Counted from the stretch's first letter, positions 34,403-42,816 are shown. The stretch is 64,000 bases of DNA from Ornithodoros turicata (GCF_037126465.1 NC_088201.1:190118031-190182030); one strand, 5' to 3'. Notes: generated from the sequence alone by a model not told the origin. Made by a program: numbers and translations.

Positions 34403-35038
34403 ATGTCTTCCCCCGAACGTTTTCGTTTCTGTCATCCCTTTCGCTGTATCTTAAGCGGCCCCTCCATGTGCGGCAAATCTACTTTCGTTGCTAATGTGTT
34501 GAGGAACCTGAACGACGTGGTAGACAAGCCTCCGTCACAAATATTCTACGTGCAGAAATATGCTTCGCCGAGCATGCAGGACGAATTCGGGGACTCCGTA
34601 AAATTTACCAAGGAGCTACCGCGAGAGTGGGACACGTGGCGCGCTACGCTGATCGTCGTCGACGATCACATGACCGACGCCGGTTCCTTGAAGGAGGTGA
34701 CCGATCTTTTCATTCGGGGTTCTCACCACGCCAACGCGTCGATCTTCTTACTCGTTCAAAACATCTTTTTCGACAGTAGCCATTTTAGAACAATATCCTA
34801 CAACGCCAGTTACGTCGTCCTGTGGCGCACCGTGCGCAGCGTGCACCAGATGGAACATTTCGGCCAACAGCTATTTGGCAGAAAAAGATTGGAGTATTTT
34901 CTGGACGCATATAAACAAGCGATGTCGTCGCCCCACGCATATTTACTCGTGGATCTTCACAACTATACGCACGAGGATCACAGGTTGCGTAGCAATATCT
35001 TTCCGGGAGAACGTCAATATATCTACGCTCCGAAATGA
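34403..35038 (+). CDS. Packaging ATPase (A32/FtsK-HerA type)
   Basis: This is a 211-residue P-loop ATPase that in Polintons is thought to pump DNA into capsids. The Walker A motif GPSMCGKST is at about residues 19-27. Walker B (TLIVVDDH) is near residue 88. A downstream LLVQN segment fits the polar sensor position of the family. The start is the ATG at 34403; an in-frame GTG 15 bases upstream is less likely. The length is normal for Polinton ATPases. Its stop overlaps the next start as ATGA at 35035-35038. Confidence 0.9.
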   Translation: MSSPERFRFCHPFRCILSGPSMCGKSTFVANVLRNLNDVVDKPPSQIFYVQKYASPSMQDEFGDSVKFTKELPREWDTWRATLIVVDDHMTDAGSLKEVTDLFIRGSHHANASIFLLVQNIFFDSSHFRTISYNASYVVLWRTVRSVHQMEHFGQQLFGRKRLEYFLDAYKQAMSSPHAYLLVDLHNYTHEDHRLRSNIFPGERQYIYAPK

Positions 35039-35379
35039 ATCTCCGCCCTCACCTCACTTTACTCAAAGTACTCTCCACTCTACCCCCTCCACGCCGCCGC
35101 GACGTCTTGAGACGTTCGTCCTCGTCCGACATGAAACACCTCTCCGAAATTTGCCTCAATGTATTGAACGGAAAGGTGGTTCTAGCTCCAGATACGTTCG
35201 CGCGTTTGAAGAAGCACAAACGCTTTTTACGACGGCTCGCCTACAAAAAGATTCACAAGAATCCGCAACGTTTGAAGCGCTATCTGTCTCAGCAGCGAGG
35301 ACAGGGCGTTCTTTCGTCGGTGGTTCCTCTCCTGCTTTCCGCCGTGTTGAACCTTTTCGCCAATGGCCAAGAGAATTGA
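35035..35379 (+). CDS. Conserved small Polinton protein, basic
   Basis: A 114-residue basic protein begins in the ATGA overlap with the ATPase. It has the pattern ICLNVLNGKVVLAP...RLKKHKRFLRRLA followed by RYLSQQRG and a hydrophobic tail (VLSSVVPLLLSAVLNLF). I recognise that order (N-V-L-N-G, a Lys/Arg helix, Q-(K/R)-G-G-like turn, hydrophobic tail) from small proteins next to capsid genes in many invertebrate Polintons. The function is unproven. The basic stretch and membrane-like tail would fit a virion core or membrane-active role. It overlaps the next gene by 17 bp. Confidence 0.65.
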   Translation: MNLRPHLTLLKVLSTLPPPRRRDVLRRSSSSDMKHLSEICLNVLNGKVVLAPDTFARLKKHKRFLRRLAYKKIHKNPQRLKRYLSQQRGQGVLSSVVPLLLSAVLNLFANGQEN

Positions 35380-35839
35380 AGTGACCACCTCCTCCATCGG
35401 AAACATTCTTTCCTCGAAGGAGAGTGACGACGTCAAAGTGAAACTCATACTGCAAGCACTGTATCGCATACTCAAGCAGTACGGATTTGACCCCTACGAC
35501 AATAAAAACAAGGCGTCCGACGCTACAAATGACTTTGACTATTCGCTCCTCTCTCCAGAGGTGGACGAAGAGGAAGCGGAAAGGGTCGTCTCGGAATTAA
35601 AGAAGGTTCTTTCCTGGGATCACGAGGGTTGTGTCTCCGTGTCGGGCAAGCCCATCAGACACTCCTCCGTTTACGAACTCGTCAATTATTTGTTGCAACG
35701 TAAGACGGGAAAGAAACCTTCCTGGTTCCCCAAAGTCTCGAAACTATTGCGTCTGATTTCTCTACCCAAATCTCGCGAGCCTCAACAGCAGCAGCAGCAG
35801 CAAGCCTCCATTGCGTGGACGACTTATGGAGGGATATGA
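35363..35839 (+). CDS. Conserved Polinton protein of unknown function
   Basis: A 158-residue protein. The C-terminal half shows VSELKKVLSWDHEGCVSVSGKPIRHSSVYELVNYLL followed by KKPSWFPK, a pattern shared by an uncharacterised protein found in many Polintons (Trp-Asp, G-x-V, S-x3-(D/E)-L). The N-terminal half is helical. A CAG repeat encodes seven Gln near the C-terminus. It overlaps the preceding gene by 17 bp and the integrase by 14 bp. Confidence 0.6.
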   Translation: MAKRIEVTTSSIGNILSSKESDDVKVKLILQALYRILKQYGFDPYDNKNKASDATNDFDYSLLSPEVDEEEAERVVSELKKVLSWDHEGCVSVSGKPIRHSSVYELVNYLLQRKTGKKPSWFPKVSKLLRLISLPKSREPQQQQQQQASIAWTTYGGI

Positions 35840-36869
35840 GAAACCAGAGGGTGGTTTGGGGGGTGTGGAACGTTATAGAAAAGCGCATCACTTGAGCAAA
35901 AAGAAGGCTCTCGCCATTCTCAGAAAGCTGGATGCCTACACGCTCCACCACCCGGTCAGAAGAAAGTTTAATAGGAGACGCATCATCGCGCTCAAGATCA
36001 ACGACGTGTGGCAAATGGACCTCGCCGATTTTTCAAAATACAAGAGATTCAACGGTGGCTACCGCTACATTCTCGTGGCAATCGATTCCCTCTCCCGCTT
36101 TCTGCGCACCCTCCCGCTAAAGACGAAGCGCCCCGCCGAAATGAAAAGGGCCATGATAAGACTTTTTCGGGGAGGTAACGTACCTACACGCATCTTTTGC
36201 GACAGAGGCGGGGAATTCTACAACAAGACCGTCAAGGAGTATCTCTCACGAAAGAAGGTATACATGTATTCTACCTTCTCTCCAGTAATCAAAGCATCGC
36301 AGGCAGAGCGCGTCATACGCACTTTACGCGACAGAATATTCCGTTATTTTAGAGTAACGGGAAAATACCACTTCGTTTCCGCGCTTCCCAAGATCGTGCG
36401 CGACTACAACACCACCAAACACAGGACTTTGGGCATCAGCCCGTCCGAAGTCACGCCCGAAAACGAATTGGAGCTGTTCAATAAGATAAATGGGAAGCCC
36501 GTCGTACCCTCCGTGAAAAAGAAGCTCAAACTGGGAGATAAAGTGAGGGTCCTACTACACAGAAAAGGTTTTCATAAGAGCTCGGAAGGGAGTTGGTCAC
36601 CTCAGATTTTCACCGTCTCCCGCCTGAGAGACACCTCTCCTCCCGTCGTACACCTGGAAGATTACCAGGGTAAGGAAGTGGACGGATCTTTCTACCCGGA
36701 GGAGGTACTCGTCGTAACCCGAGACGCCAATCAGCCTTGGCCAGTAACGAAAGTGCTGAGAAAGAAGCAACTGAACGGTCAGAGCTTCTCCTTGGTTCGC
36801 TGGTTCGGTTACGACAACGAACACGACAGTTGGGTTCCGAGCAGCGACGTGGTCAAGATTGGGAAATGA
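35826..36869 (+). CDS. Retroviral-type integrase with C-terminal chromodomain
   Basis: This DDE integrase inserts the element and makes its 6-bp duplication. From ATG 35826 it has 347 residues. The catalytic core shows DVWQMDLADF (Asp65), RIFCDRGGEF (Asp126) and SQAERVIRTL (Glu161), a D,D-34-E spacing. An SH3-like segment (LGDKVRVLL) follows. The C-terminus (WPVTKVLRKK...LVRWFGY...SWVPSSDV) is a chromodomain, known from other Polinton integrases and presumed to direct target choice. An upstream TTG extension was rejected. No clear HHCC zinc site precedes the core. The stop overlaps the penton start as ATGA (36866-36869). Confidence 0.93.
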   Translation: MEGYEKPEGGLGGVERYRKAHHLSKKKALAILRKLDAYTLHHPVRRKFNRRRIIALKINDVWQMDLADFSKYKRFNGGYRYILVAIDSLSRFLRTLPLKTKRPAEMKRAMIRLFRGGNVPTRIFCDRGGEFYNKTVKEYLSRKKVYMYSTFSPVIKASQAERVIRTLRDRIFRYFRVTGKYHFVSALPKIVRDYNTTKHRTLGISPSEVTPENELELFNKINGKPVVPSVKKKLKLGDKVRVLLHRKGFHKSSEGSWSPQIFTVSRLRDTSPPVVHLEDYQGKEVDGSFYPEEVLVVTRDANQPWPVTKVLRKKQLNGQSFSLVRWFGYDNEHDSWVPSSDVVKIGK

Positions 36870-38140
36870 TGTCAGACATCTACGTCCACCTGCTCTCGAA
36901 TGCCAGCATGGATAAGTTTCCCTCGAATAAACTCAACGCCTTCACGGTAGCTTTCGATAGTCCACTTCAGCTCTCGAATCGGTATAAAGTCGGTCTGATG
37001 GATCTCAGCATAAGTAACGATTTTTTAAATATCGGGTACGAAAGGCAAGATGCTAAAATCGAGGTTTCTTTCTAGGACACGGTGGAAGCCGGCAGAACTT
37101 TTCGTGTCACCTCGGATCTCGAGAGGGATTTGGGAAAAGCCCTTTCGGAATTCAACGTTTCTTTCGCGTACAATAAATCGCGATACGACTTCGTCTTACC
37201 CGTGGACGTGAAAGCCGTGGAATTGGACCCTCGGCTCGCACAGGCGCTCGACGCCTCGCTAGCGTCCCGCGAAGCAGGTCGTGCGGTGAAACCCCCCAAA
37301 TTGAGCGAACGCGAAGCCACCTCCATCTTATTGGAGCACGTCGCACCCGTCGCTTTCTCCGACGTCACTCTGAATTCGGAAACCACGTCCCTACGGAACA
37401 CACTCAACAAGTATTTCCAGACGCACAAGCTGGACGCCTCGCTAGAATTCGCGGATAACGTGTACTCTCTGAAAACACCGAAAGGGTTGCACGTGCCGGA
37501 ACCCTTTGTCAAGCTGCTACATCTCACACCCGTCGAGGGACACGAAGAAACGCTACGCGTCTCTCTCCCCGTAGCGCGCCAATTTTCTTTCACGATCAAG
37601 ACGAAAATTCCTCGATCTTTGCAAGTACATGTGCCTCCCGGCTATTATGCGACGCCGCAAGCACTTCTAAATGCGATTAATCAGCGCGTAGGCGAACGCG
37701 CGCGCTTCAGCTTCGACGGAACCGAACAGAAATGTAAAATTCGGCTTTCCGAGGGCACCTCCACCCTAAGACTTTCCGAGTACCTGGCCGTGCTTTTGGG
37801 CTTCGAATCGCGTACCGTGTTCACGGGGGATGAGGATGCTACGAGCTCCGTCGAGGTACTCCTGGAACCCCCGTTTCACAACATAATCGTGTACACGGAT
37901 ATCGTGGAACCCACGTACGTGGGGAGCGGGAAAAAACCTATATTAAAAATACTACCCTTTTATTACGAGAAAGACAAGCACGTCGTCACCTACACGTTAG
38001 ATAACATCCAGTATTTTAACCTGTCTCAATTCGAAATTCCCTCAGTGACGATCGTTCTCGCGGACGAAACGGGAAGACGTTTGCCGTTGCAGTCCAAAGG
38101 CAGAACCAATCTAACGTTGCATTTCAAATATGTACCGTAA
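36866..38140 (+). CDS. Penton (minor capsid) protein interrupted by in-frame UAG
   Basis: This is the vertex protein of the predicted capsid, a single jelly roll in other Polintons. The N-terminal segment (IYVHLLSNASMDKFPSNK..., GLMDLSI) and the C-terminal part (VPPGYYATPQALLNAIN, then NIIVYTDIVEPTYVGS, then ETGRRLPLQSKG) are the family's conserved blocks. They lie in the same frame, but codon 70 (37073-37075) is TAG. A GTG seven bases later could restart only the truncated C-terminal part. Total length with the stop is about 424 codons, normal for the family. The bases before the stop resemble a splice acceptor, yet the region upstream is conserved capsid sequence, so an intron is unlikely. 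It may be a recent nonsense mutation, readthrough or an assembly error. Confidence 0.85.
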
Positions 38141-38459
38141 TTCACCCAAAATAATCCCCGTGTACACGGGGCCCCTTTTCCAACGAGGGGGCGGTGTGTT
38201 GAGCAACATATCCAAGTTTATCGTTCCCATCTGGCAGCAAATAAAACCGATCGCCAAGAGAACGTTGAAGCGCTTGGCGCGGAATTTGGCCGATGGAGAA
38301 GGAATATCGGGCGCAGTAAAAAAGACGGCCATAGCAACAGGGAGAGACGTGCTGGATTCCATGGAGGGCTCTGGAAACAACAATGGGAAGAAACGCCGCA
38401 AACGACAACAAAAGGCGCCGACACACGACGCACCTGCAGATATCTTTGGTACGCCGTGA
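38130..38459 (+). CDS. Small basic virion-associated protein
   Basis: A 109-residue protein overlapping the end of the penton gene by 11 bp. It has a glycine motif (FQRGGGVLSNI), an amphipathic helix (IKPIAKRTLKRLARNL) and a strongly basic tail (GKKRRKRQQK). A short basic gene with a Gly-Gly-Gly stretch between penton and major capsid genes is usual in Polintons and is considered a minor virion or core protein. The exact role is unproven. Confidence 0.6.
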   Translation: MYRNSPKIIPVYTGPLFQRGGGVLSNISKFIVPIWQQIKPIAKRTLKRLARNLADGEGISGAVKKTAIATGRDVLDSMEGSGNNNGKKRRKRQQKAPTHDAPADIFGTP

Positions 38460-38489
38460 AGGTCACACATCCGCTGCGCGCGCTCCGTC

Positions 38490-39779
38490 ATGACGTCAAC
38501 GAAAGGAAAAATACAGACGCCGATCTGTCTAACGAGTGATGTGATGATATTCGAACCCCCTTCCATTCAATACGGCGTGGAAGATACTTCGTACCAACTT
38601 TTTTATCCGGTCAACGGAGTAAATAATTCCGTGATCGAGTTTTGTATTCAAAATTTGCAAAGGGCACACTTGGATCTCTACGGCAGTTTCGTGTCTTTGA
38701 CCGTGCGCATTGTTCGCGACGACGGGGAAGAAATGGACGAGAAAGATGTCGTTTTCCCAATAAACCACCTGTTGAGCGGCATGTTTAAGACGGTCACCGT
38801 TTATGCGAACAACAAACTCGTCAGTTCCAACGAGTTGTACGCCTACAGGAGTATTTTGGACGTGGTGCTTCATTCCACGCCCATGGCTCAAGAAACAGTG
38901 CACGCGGCTGGACTTTATGTCGAGGACGACGAACATTTAAAGGACGATTACGACGTCTCTTCTCGCGGTCCGAAACAACGTTACGAAGCGACGAAGGGTG
39001 GAAAATACTTTAACCTGGTCGGTCAGATCAATACCGACCTGTTTCAACAGCCGCGCCTGATGGTACCTGCCGTCGAAATTCGCGTTGTTTTCCTATTAAA
39101 CAACGACGAATTTAAACTCGTATCGGTCCCCAAAGACAAGAAAACGTACAATTACGAGGTGGACATTAAAGAAATGACGTTACATTTGAAAAAGGTGACG
39201 CTGGCACCTTCCCTGTTTTTGGAATACGAGCGGCGGCTTCAGACCACGCCGGCCATCTACGTGTTACGCGGATTGGAAACCAAGGTGCGGAGCTTGAGTG
39301 CCGGGAGCTTGGACGCTCACTTTGAAAACGTTTACCCCGAAAGGGTACCTTCCAAATTATGCGTCGCCCTACTCGCCACGTCCGACTTTCTCGGCGACAT
39401 CCAATCGAACCCCTACAAATTCCGCCATTACGACCTGTCTCATTCGATGCTCTCCGTGGACGGCCAGCAAGTGCGAGCCGAGTACGACTTTCAGAACGAC
39501 CTCGTCAAAATTCCCTACTTTAACTTCTTGCAAGAACTGGGAGAGAAACATTTCAAGTATAGCTACGAGCGATTTAAAACGAACGGGTTCCTTCTCTACT
39601 TTAACTTGGACGTGGACAAGTGTTCTTCTCCTTCGCATTTGAACGAGTGGCGAAAAGGAAACGTTCGCCTGCAATTACGCTTCGCTAAAGCCCTTCCACA
39701 CGCGGTCACCGTCCTCTTGATTTCCGAGTGTCCCAAGCTCATGTACGTCGACAAGGACCGTACGGTCACCTTCCCATAA
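38490..39779 (+). CDS. Major capsid protein (double jelly-roll type)
   Basis: A 429-residue protein whose order of conserved blocks matches Polinton major capsid proteins. They are PINHLLSGMFKTVTVYANN, then NELYAYRSILD, then the stretch around LVGQINTDLFQQPRL and VEIRVVFLLN. The C-terminal half (LEYERRL, then YDLSHSMLSVDGQQV, then FNLD) is also typical. Trimers of this fold would build the icosahedral capsid. It is slightly shorter than many relatives, and the frame is intact. The start ATG sits in TCATGACGTCA, which chances to include a CRE-like palindrome. It follows the small basic gene by 30 bp and precedes the protease by 6 bp. Confidence 0.88.
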   Translation: MTSTKGKIQTPICLTSDVMIFEPPSIQYGVEDTSYQLFYPVNGVNNSVIEFCIQNLQRAHLDLYGSFVSLTVRIVRDDGEEMDEKDVVFPINHLLSGMFKTVTVYANNKLVSSNELYAYRSILDVVLHSTPMAQETVHAAGLYVEDDEHLKDDYDVSSRGPKQRYEATKGGKYFNLVGQINTDLFQQPRLMVPAVEIRVVFLLNNDEFKLVSVPKDKKTYNYEVDIKEMTLHLKKVTLAPSLFLEYERRLQTTPAIYVLRGLETKVRSLSAGSLDAHFENVYPERVPSKLCVALLATSDFLGDIQSNPYKFRHYDLSHSMLSVDGQQVRAEYDFQNDLVKIPYFNFLQELGEKHFKYSYERFKTNGFLLYFNLDVDKCSSPSHLNEWRKGNVRLQLRFAKALPHAVTVLLISECPKLMYVDKDRTVTFP

Positions 39780-39785
39780 GAAAAG

Positions 39786-40226
39786 ATGTACGAGAGCGAC
39801 ATCTTGGAACTCGTGTCCCTGAACCCCCTCGCTTCCTCCATGCTGAGAGGCATTTGCGCTTCCGACGAAGCCTTCGTTTTACGCAAGCCCGGTTATTTAA
39901 TCATCAATACGGAAGAGCGAAGAAGGCGCGGGCAGCACTGGGTGCTCTACCTGAAAAACTACGACGGGTCTACCGTGTTTTTCGACAGCTACGGACTTCC
40001 CCCCATCGAAGCAAACCTTCGAAGGACTTTACCTGTAGTGGACGAGTATAACGACAAGTGTATTCAATCACCCTTTTCGCCTTACTGCGGGCTTTTTTGT
40101 ATCTACGTAGCCACGCGCATGTCGAAACGCTACAGCTTGAAAAGTTGTGTATCCATGTTTTCCTGTAACCTCGAAGAGAATGACAAAACAATAAAACGTC
40201 TCCTCGTGAGCGAACTCGTTTCGTAA
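39786..40226 (+). CDS. Adenain-like cysteine maturation protease
   Basis: A 146-residue Ulp1/adenain-type protease that in Polintons is expected to cleave capsid precursors. Catalytic candidates are His51 in GQHWVLY, Asp67 in FFDSYG, Gln94 in CIQSPFS (oxyanion hole) and Cys101 in PYCGLFC, in family order and spacing. The length is at the short end for the family. An AATAAA lies inside the 3' end of the frame (about 40,189). The gene converges with the minus-strand gene at 40,247. Confidence 0.9.
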   Translation: MYESDILELVSLNPLASSMLRGICASDEAFVLRKPGYLIINTEERRRRGQHWVLYLKNYDGSTVFFDSYGLPPIEANLRRTLPVVDEYNDKCIQSPFSPYCGLFCIYVATRMSKRYSLKSCVSMFSCNLEENDKTIKRLLVSELVS

Positions 40227-40246
40227 AAAATAGACTATTTATTTAT

Positions 40247-40642
40247 TCACGACATACACAAGACCCTTGCGAGACGATCTTCCAGCGTGCTGACCCGACG
40301 CTCACCGCCGTCGTCGCCGGTCTGCACCGTGACGTCGAGGGATGTGTGGAGAAGCCAGTAGCGACGGACGATAGGTCGGTTGAAACCCGCGTTGATGAGA
40401 CACGGGTCGACTGTCTCTCCTCGTCTATACTTTTCCAACAGCTCGAGCTTGTTATCTACGAAACGCTTCATTTTCTTTGCAATCTTCCCACTGACGGTGA
40501 ACAGACGTAAGGGTATCGTCTTGAGAATCGAGCGAAAGTCTCCCTCGCAGCTATCGCCGTGAATATAATCGCGTAATCGCAGCAAGTCCCGATACATTCG
40601 CGTTTGCACAAAGGTGGCAAACCTCTGCTCGGGCGTCATCAT
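40247..40642 (-). CDS. Unknown Polinton right-arm protein, 131 aa
   Basis: The frame starts at a double ATG and ends 20 bp from the convergent protease stop, with AATAAATAAA just downstream on its strand. It is rich in Arg and Leu with predicted helices (LLRLRDYI, KIAKKMKRFVDNKLELLEKY). The ATG is preceded by CATTCCGTCTCAG, which resembles a splice acceptor, so an upstream exon is possible. I recognise no family. Confidence 0.5.
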   Translation of the reverse strand: MMTPEQRFATFVQTRMYRDLLRLRDYIHGDSCEGDFRSILKTIPLRLFTVSGKIAKKMKRFVDNKLELLEKYRRGETVDPCLINAGFNRPIVRRYWLLHTSLDVTVQTGDDGGERRVSTLEDRLARVLCMS

Positions 40643-40695
40643 GACTGAGACGGAATGAGAGTAGACAACCGTTTTTATTTCTCGTTACACACGAA

Positions 40696-41009
40696 TTAGG
40701 CTCCAGCTTTGGTTTCGTAGCCGGGAAGGCAGCCCAAATACGGACGAAGGCTCGAGTCTAACCAATGGCTGGGGTTTCTCGACCAGAGTCCACCGCAGCG
40801 ACAGGTAGTCAGTTGATCGCCGATTCGCAAAAAGCAGGTCTTTGGAGGAGGCTTGAAGGTTAGGACCAGGGGTAGATCTCCCGTCAGTAGCCATTCGTAA
40901 TCTGCAACGAAAGGAGCGTGAGAAACGCGTGTTTTTTTTTAACTCAAACACATACACACGTACAATCTTCTTCAGTCACAGAGTGACACTGATGGTCCAT
41001 CTTCTCCAT
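40696..41009 (-). CDS. Spliced small protein B with CxCGGLWS...HW...RPYLGC motif
   Basis: Proposed exons on the minus strand are 40964-41009 (ATG at 41009) and 40696-40901, with a 62-bp intron (GTACGT...GCAG). The product is 83 residues. The second exon has FKPPPK, then C-x-CGGLWSR, NPSHW, LRPYLGC. The Cys/His set suggests a zinc-binding knuckle. The paralogue A lies immediately upstream. Exon 1 of B overlaps the last coding exon of A in another frame. An AATAAA (about 40,675-40,680) follows the stop. No known family was recognised; function unknown. Confidence 0.55.
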
Positions 41010-41275
41010 CTTCCTTCAATAGTCGAAGTCCTTCGCAACGTACGTCGAACGGTACCGTCCGACAGCCGAGAAACGGGCGAATCAATCGGTCCGTCCAATG
41101 CTTTTGCTCTGGAAAAAAATGTGAACGATTATAGAACGTATTAAAAAATAACGAGGAAGCGTACCTTTGGACCACAATCCACCGCAATTGGTGCAGAAGA
41201 AGCGGGCCCTGCCAATCTCCCGAAATATGTGAGGCGGGAAAAAACCGACTTCACGCGCAGCAAAAGTGTTGTACA
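40972..41275 (-). CDS. Spliced small protein A, paralogue of B (5' exon unresolved)
   Basis: Minus-strand exons are 41165-41275 and 40972-41108, with a 56-bp intron (GTACGC...CCAG). The joined frame carries FFPPH, then C-x2-CGGLWSK, EQKHW, IRPFLGC, and ends with a Leu/Asp/Glu-rich tail at TGA 40972. A second acceptor (TTTCGTTTCCAG) just before 41275 has the same phase as in B, and both exons then begin with a Tyr codon. This supports common descent including the intron. The first exon and start codon were not found. A TATAAAT near 41,393 on the minus strand could be its promoter. Confidence 0.5.
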
Positions 41276-41313
41276 CTGGAAACGAAACTCTTCAAACATT
41301 TCGACGATGATGA

Positions 41314-41636
41314 TGACGTCATGGGTATTACTTATGAGGATCTACCAAGCTGATCATGATGGAATGACGATCGAACGTTCGCTTCGACATTTATAGTAAA
41401 GCTTTGCCTCTCACTCTCTATGACGTCATTGAACGTGTTTGAACATGTTAAGACGTGTTTGAACATGTTCGGACATGGGCGGCGAAGTCGTCCCTGGACA
41501 CACTCGTTCCTCTCTCTTCCTCTCTATGACGTCATTGAACGTGTCTGAACATGTTTGGACGTGTTTGGACGTGTTTAGACACAGGCGTCGAAGTCGTCCC
41601 TGGACACACTCGTTCCTCTCTCTCTCTATGACGTCA
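41314..41636. promoter_or_regulatory. Four CRE-type TGACGTCA palindromes
   Basis: TGACGTCA occurs at 41314, 41421, 41527 and 41629. The last three lie in tandem minisatellite units, so they are spaced at 106 and 102 bp. The motif is the consensus for CREB/ATF bZIP factors. The position between oppositely oriented right-arm genes would suit an enhancer, which is inference. Confidence 0.45.
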
Positions 41637-41695
41637 TTGAACGTGTTTGAACATGTTTGAACGTGTTTGAACATGTTGTGACGTGTGTAGACACG
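41410..41695. repeat. ~105-bp minisatellite
   Basis: Units run CTCTATGACGTCATTGAACG, then GTGTTTGAACATGTT words, then CGAAGTCGTCCCTGGACACA and CTCGTTCCTCTC, for about three copies. Within units an ~10-bp GTGTTTGAACAT-type word is repeated again. Confidence 0.7.
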
Positions 41696-41732
41696 AACCC
41701 CGCAATACGAAAAACGTCACGCAGTACAAATT

Positions 41733-41960
41733 AGATTGGTGGTTAGTGTGTCGCACCCAGTGTAGAAGGATCCTGGGTTCGAAACCCACTCTGGGACGGT
41801 TACACAGGATGTGACAGCGGGTCGTCTCTCTCTCTCTCTCTCTCTCCGTCTTTGTAGTCCTTGGACGTGTCTGGTCTCGAACCCCCTGTGTCTCCCCTCC
41901 TCCTCCTCCTCCTCGCACGATATTGGAGGAACAAAGGGCGGCATCTTGTCACAGAAGCAA
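41733..41960 (+). mobile_element. tRNA-derived SINE inside the Polinton
   Basis: An A-box-like TGGTTAGTGTG is followed about 40 bp later by the B-box GGTTCGAAACCC. CT and CTC simple repeats come after. The head differs from the Ruka-like copy at 29.7 kb. Boundaries are approximate and no target duplication was resolved. Confidence 0.5.
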
Positions 41961-42027
41961 AGTGGCGGATTTACGTAATCGATGGATATGACGTGAATGG
42001 GGTTAGTGCGAGCGTGAGAACCCTGTA

Positions 42028-42034
42028 CTATAAG
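42028..42034 (+). promoter_or_regulatory. TATA box of the three-exon gene
   Basis: CTATAAGATGG lies about 65 bp before the ATG of the spliced gene at 42,093. Confidence 0.4.
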
Positions 42035-42092
42035 ATGGTCATCCCCTGTACCCCCCCTTGTCCACTATTCTCGAATCAAGAGCGACGAGAAA

Positions 42093-42710
42093 ATGCTGCA
42101 TACGTTCCAGACGATTTTGGACCTTCTGGTCCACATTCGCCCGCCGTTTGGTAAGTTTTTCTTTATCTCTTCTTGTTTAGAAATAGTTATTTTCTAATAC
42201 CTAACGTTCCTCTGTAGGTTTCACTGTGACACACATTGTGCAGCTATTTTTCCAGCTGATCCCCGGTGCGGGGGGAGATGTGCCCCGCTTGGATATGGAG
42301 ACGTTTTTGCAAGCGTTCGCCATCGTAGGCGAAGAAGACATTGAGACGGCCACCACAGAAGTGCTCATGGCGTGCTACGGCAGGGAGTGGCGAGAAATCG
42401 CTGTGCAGCGGGGACTAGAGGGAGAGCTCTTTTTCAGAGTGCCCCGAAGCTTAGAGGAGCATACTTTACCGCTAGAAGGTACTGCTCCTTTAAGCTTCGG
42501 GGAAGCGGAGCACCTCCTCTACTCCCTGGTGCACCAGTGGAACAGAGCGAGTGCAGCGGGTTGGAGAGAACTCGCTGTACGCTGGATGGCGAGTCAAATA
42601 CCGTGAGTGTTTTTCGATTGTGGTTTTTGTTCGTAGAATCCTTATTCTGGTCCTTTATTACTAGATTGGATCCCTGGGTTCTTATAGAAGACCATGAAGC
42701 ACCCATGTAA
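42093..42710 (+). CDS. Unknown three-exon Polinton gene, about 162 aa
   Basis: Proposed exons are 42093-42150, 42218-42602 and 42665-42710. The introns are 67 bp (GTAAGT...CTGTAG) and 62 bp (GTGAGT...TTACTAG). The joined frame is continuous. It starts MLHTFQTILDLL, runs through a leucine-rich middle exon (VQLFFQLIPGAGG, EAEHLLYSLVHQW) and ends DPWVLIEDHEAPM at TAA 42708. AATAAA follows within 20 bp. Without splicing, exon 2 alone is open to 42606. It is mostly helical and acidic. No family was recognised. Confidence 0.6.
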
Positions 42711-42808
42711 ACACGCCAGCCAATAAACGCATATCGTCTTTCGCATCACGCGACTCTCTCTCTCTCTCTCTGCCCCAATACAATAGAAGAATAGGAAACC
42801 ACAGATCC

Positions 42809-42816
42809 TGCGTATA
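42809..42816 (+). promoter_or_regulatory. TATA box for a short right-arm transcript
   Basis: TATAAAAG is followed about 35 bp later by an ATG cluster (42848-42856) encoding only 19 residues (MMMSTMSPPPQRSV...RR). That frame stops inside a strong donor, GAG|GTAAGT at 42904. A good acceptor (CTCTATTTGCTAG) sits at 43074 and others lie further on. The downstream exon of this transcript was not decided; it may be the leader of the Arg-rich gene at 43,591. Confidence 0.45.

Noticed and set aside
37040..37075. Splice acceptor removing the UAG in the penton gene
   Set aside because: The bases before TAG look pyrimidine-rich, but the sequence that would be removed is conserved penton sequence and no matching donor keeps frame.
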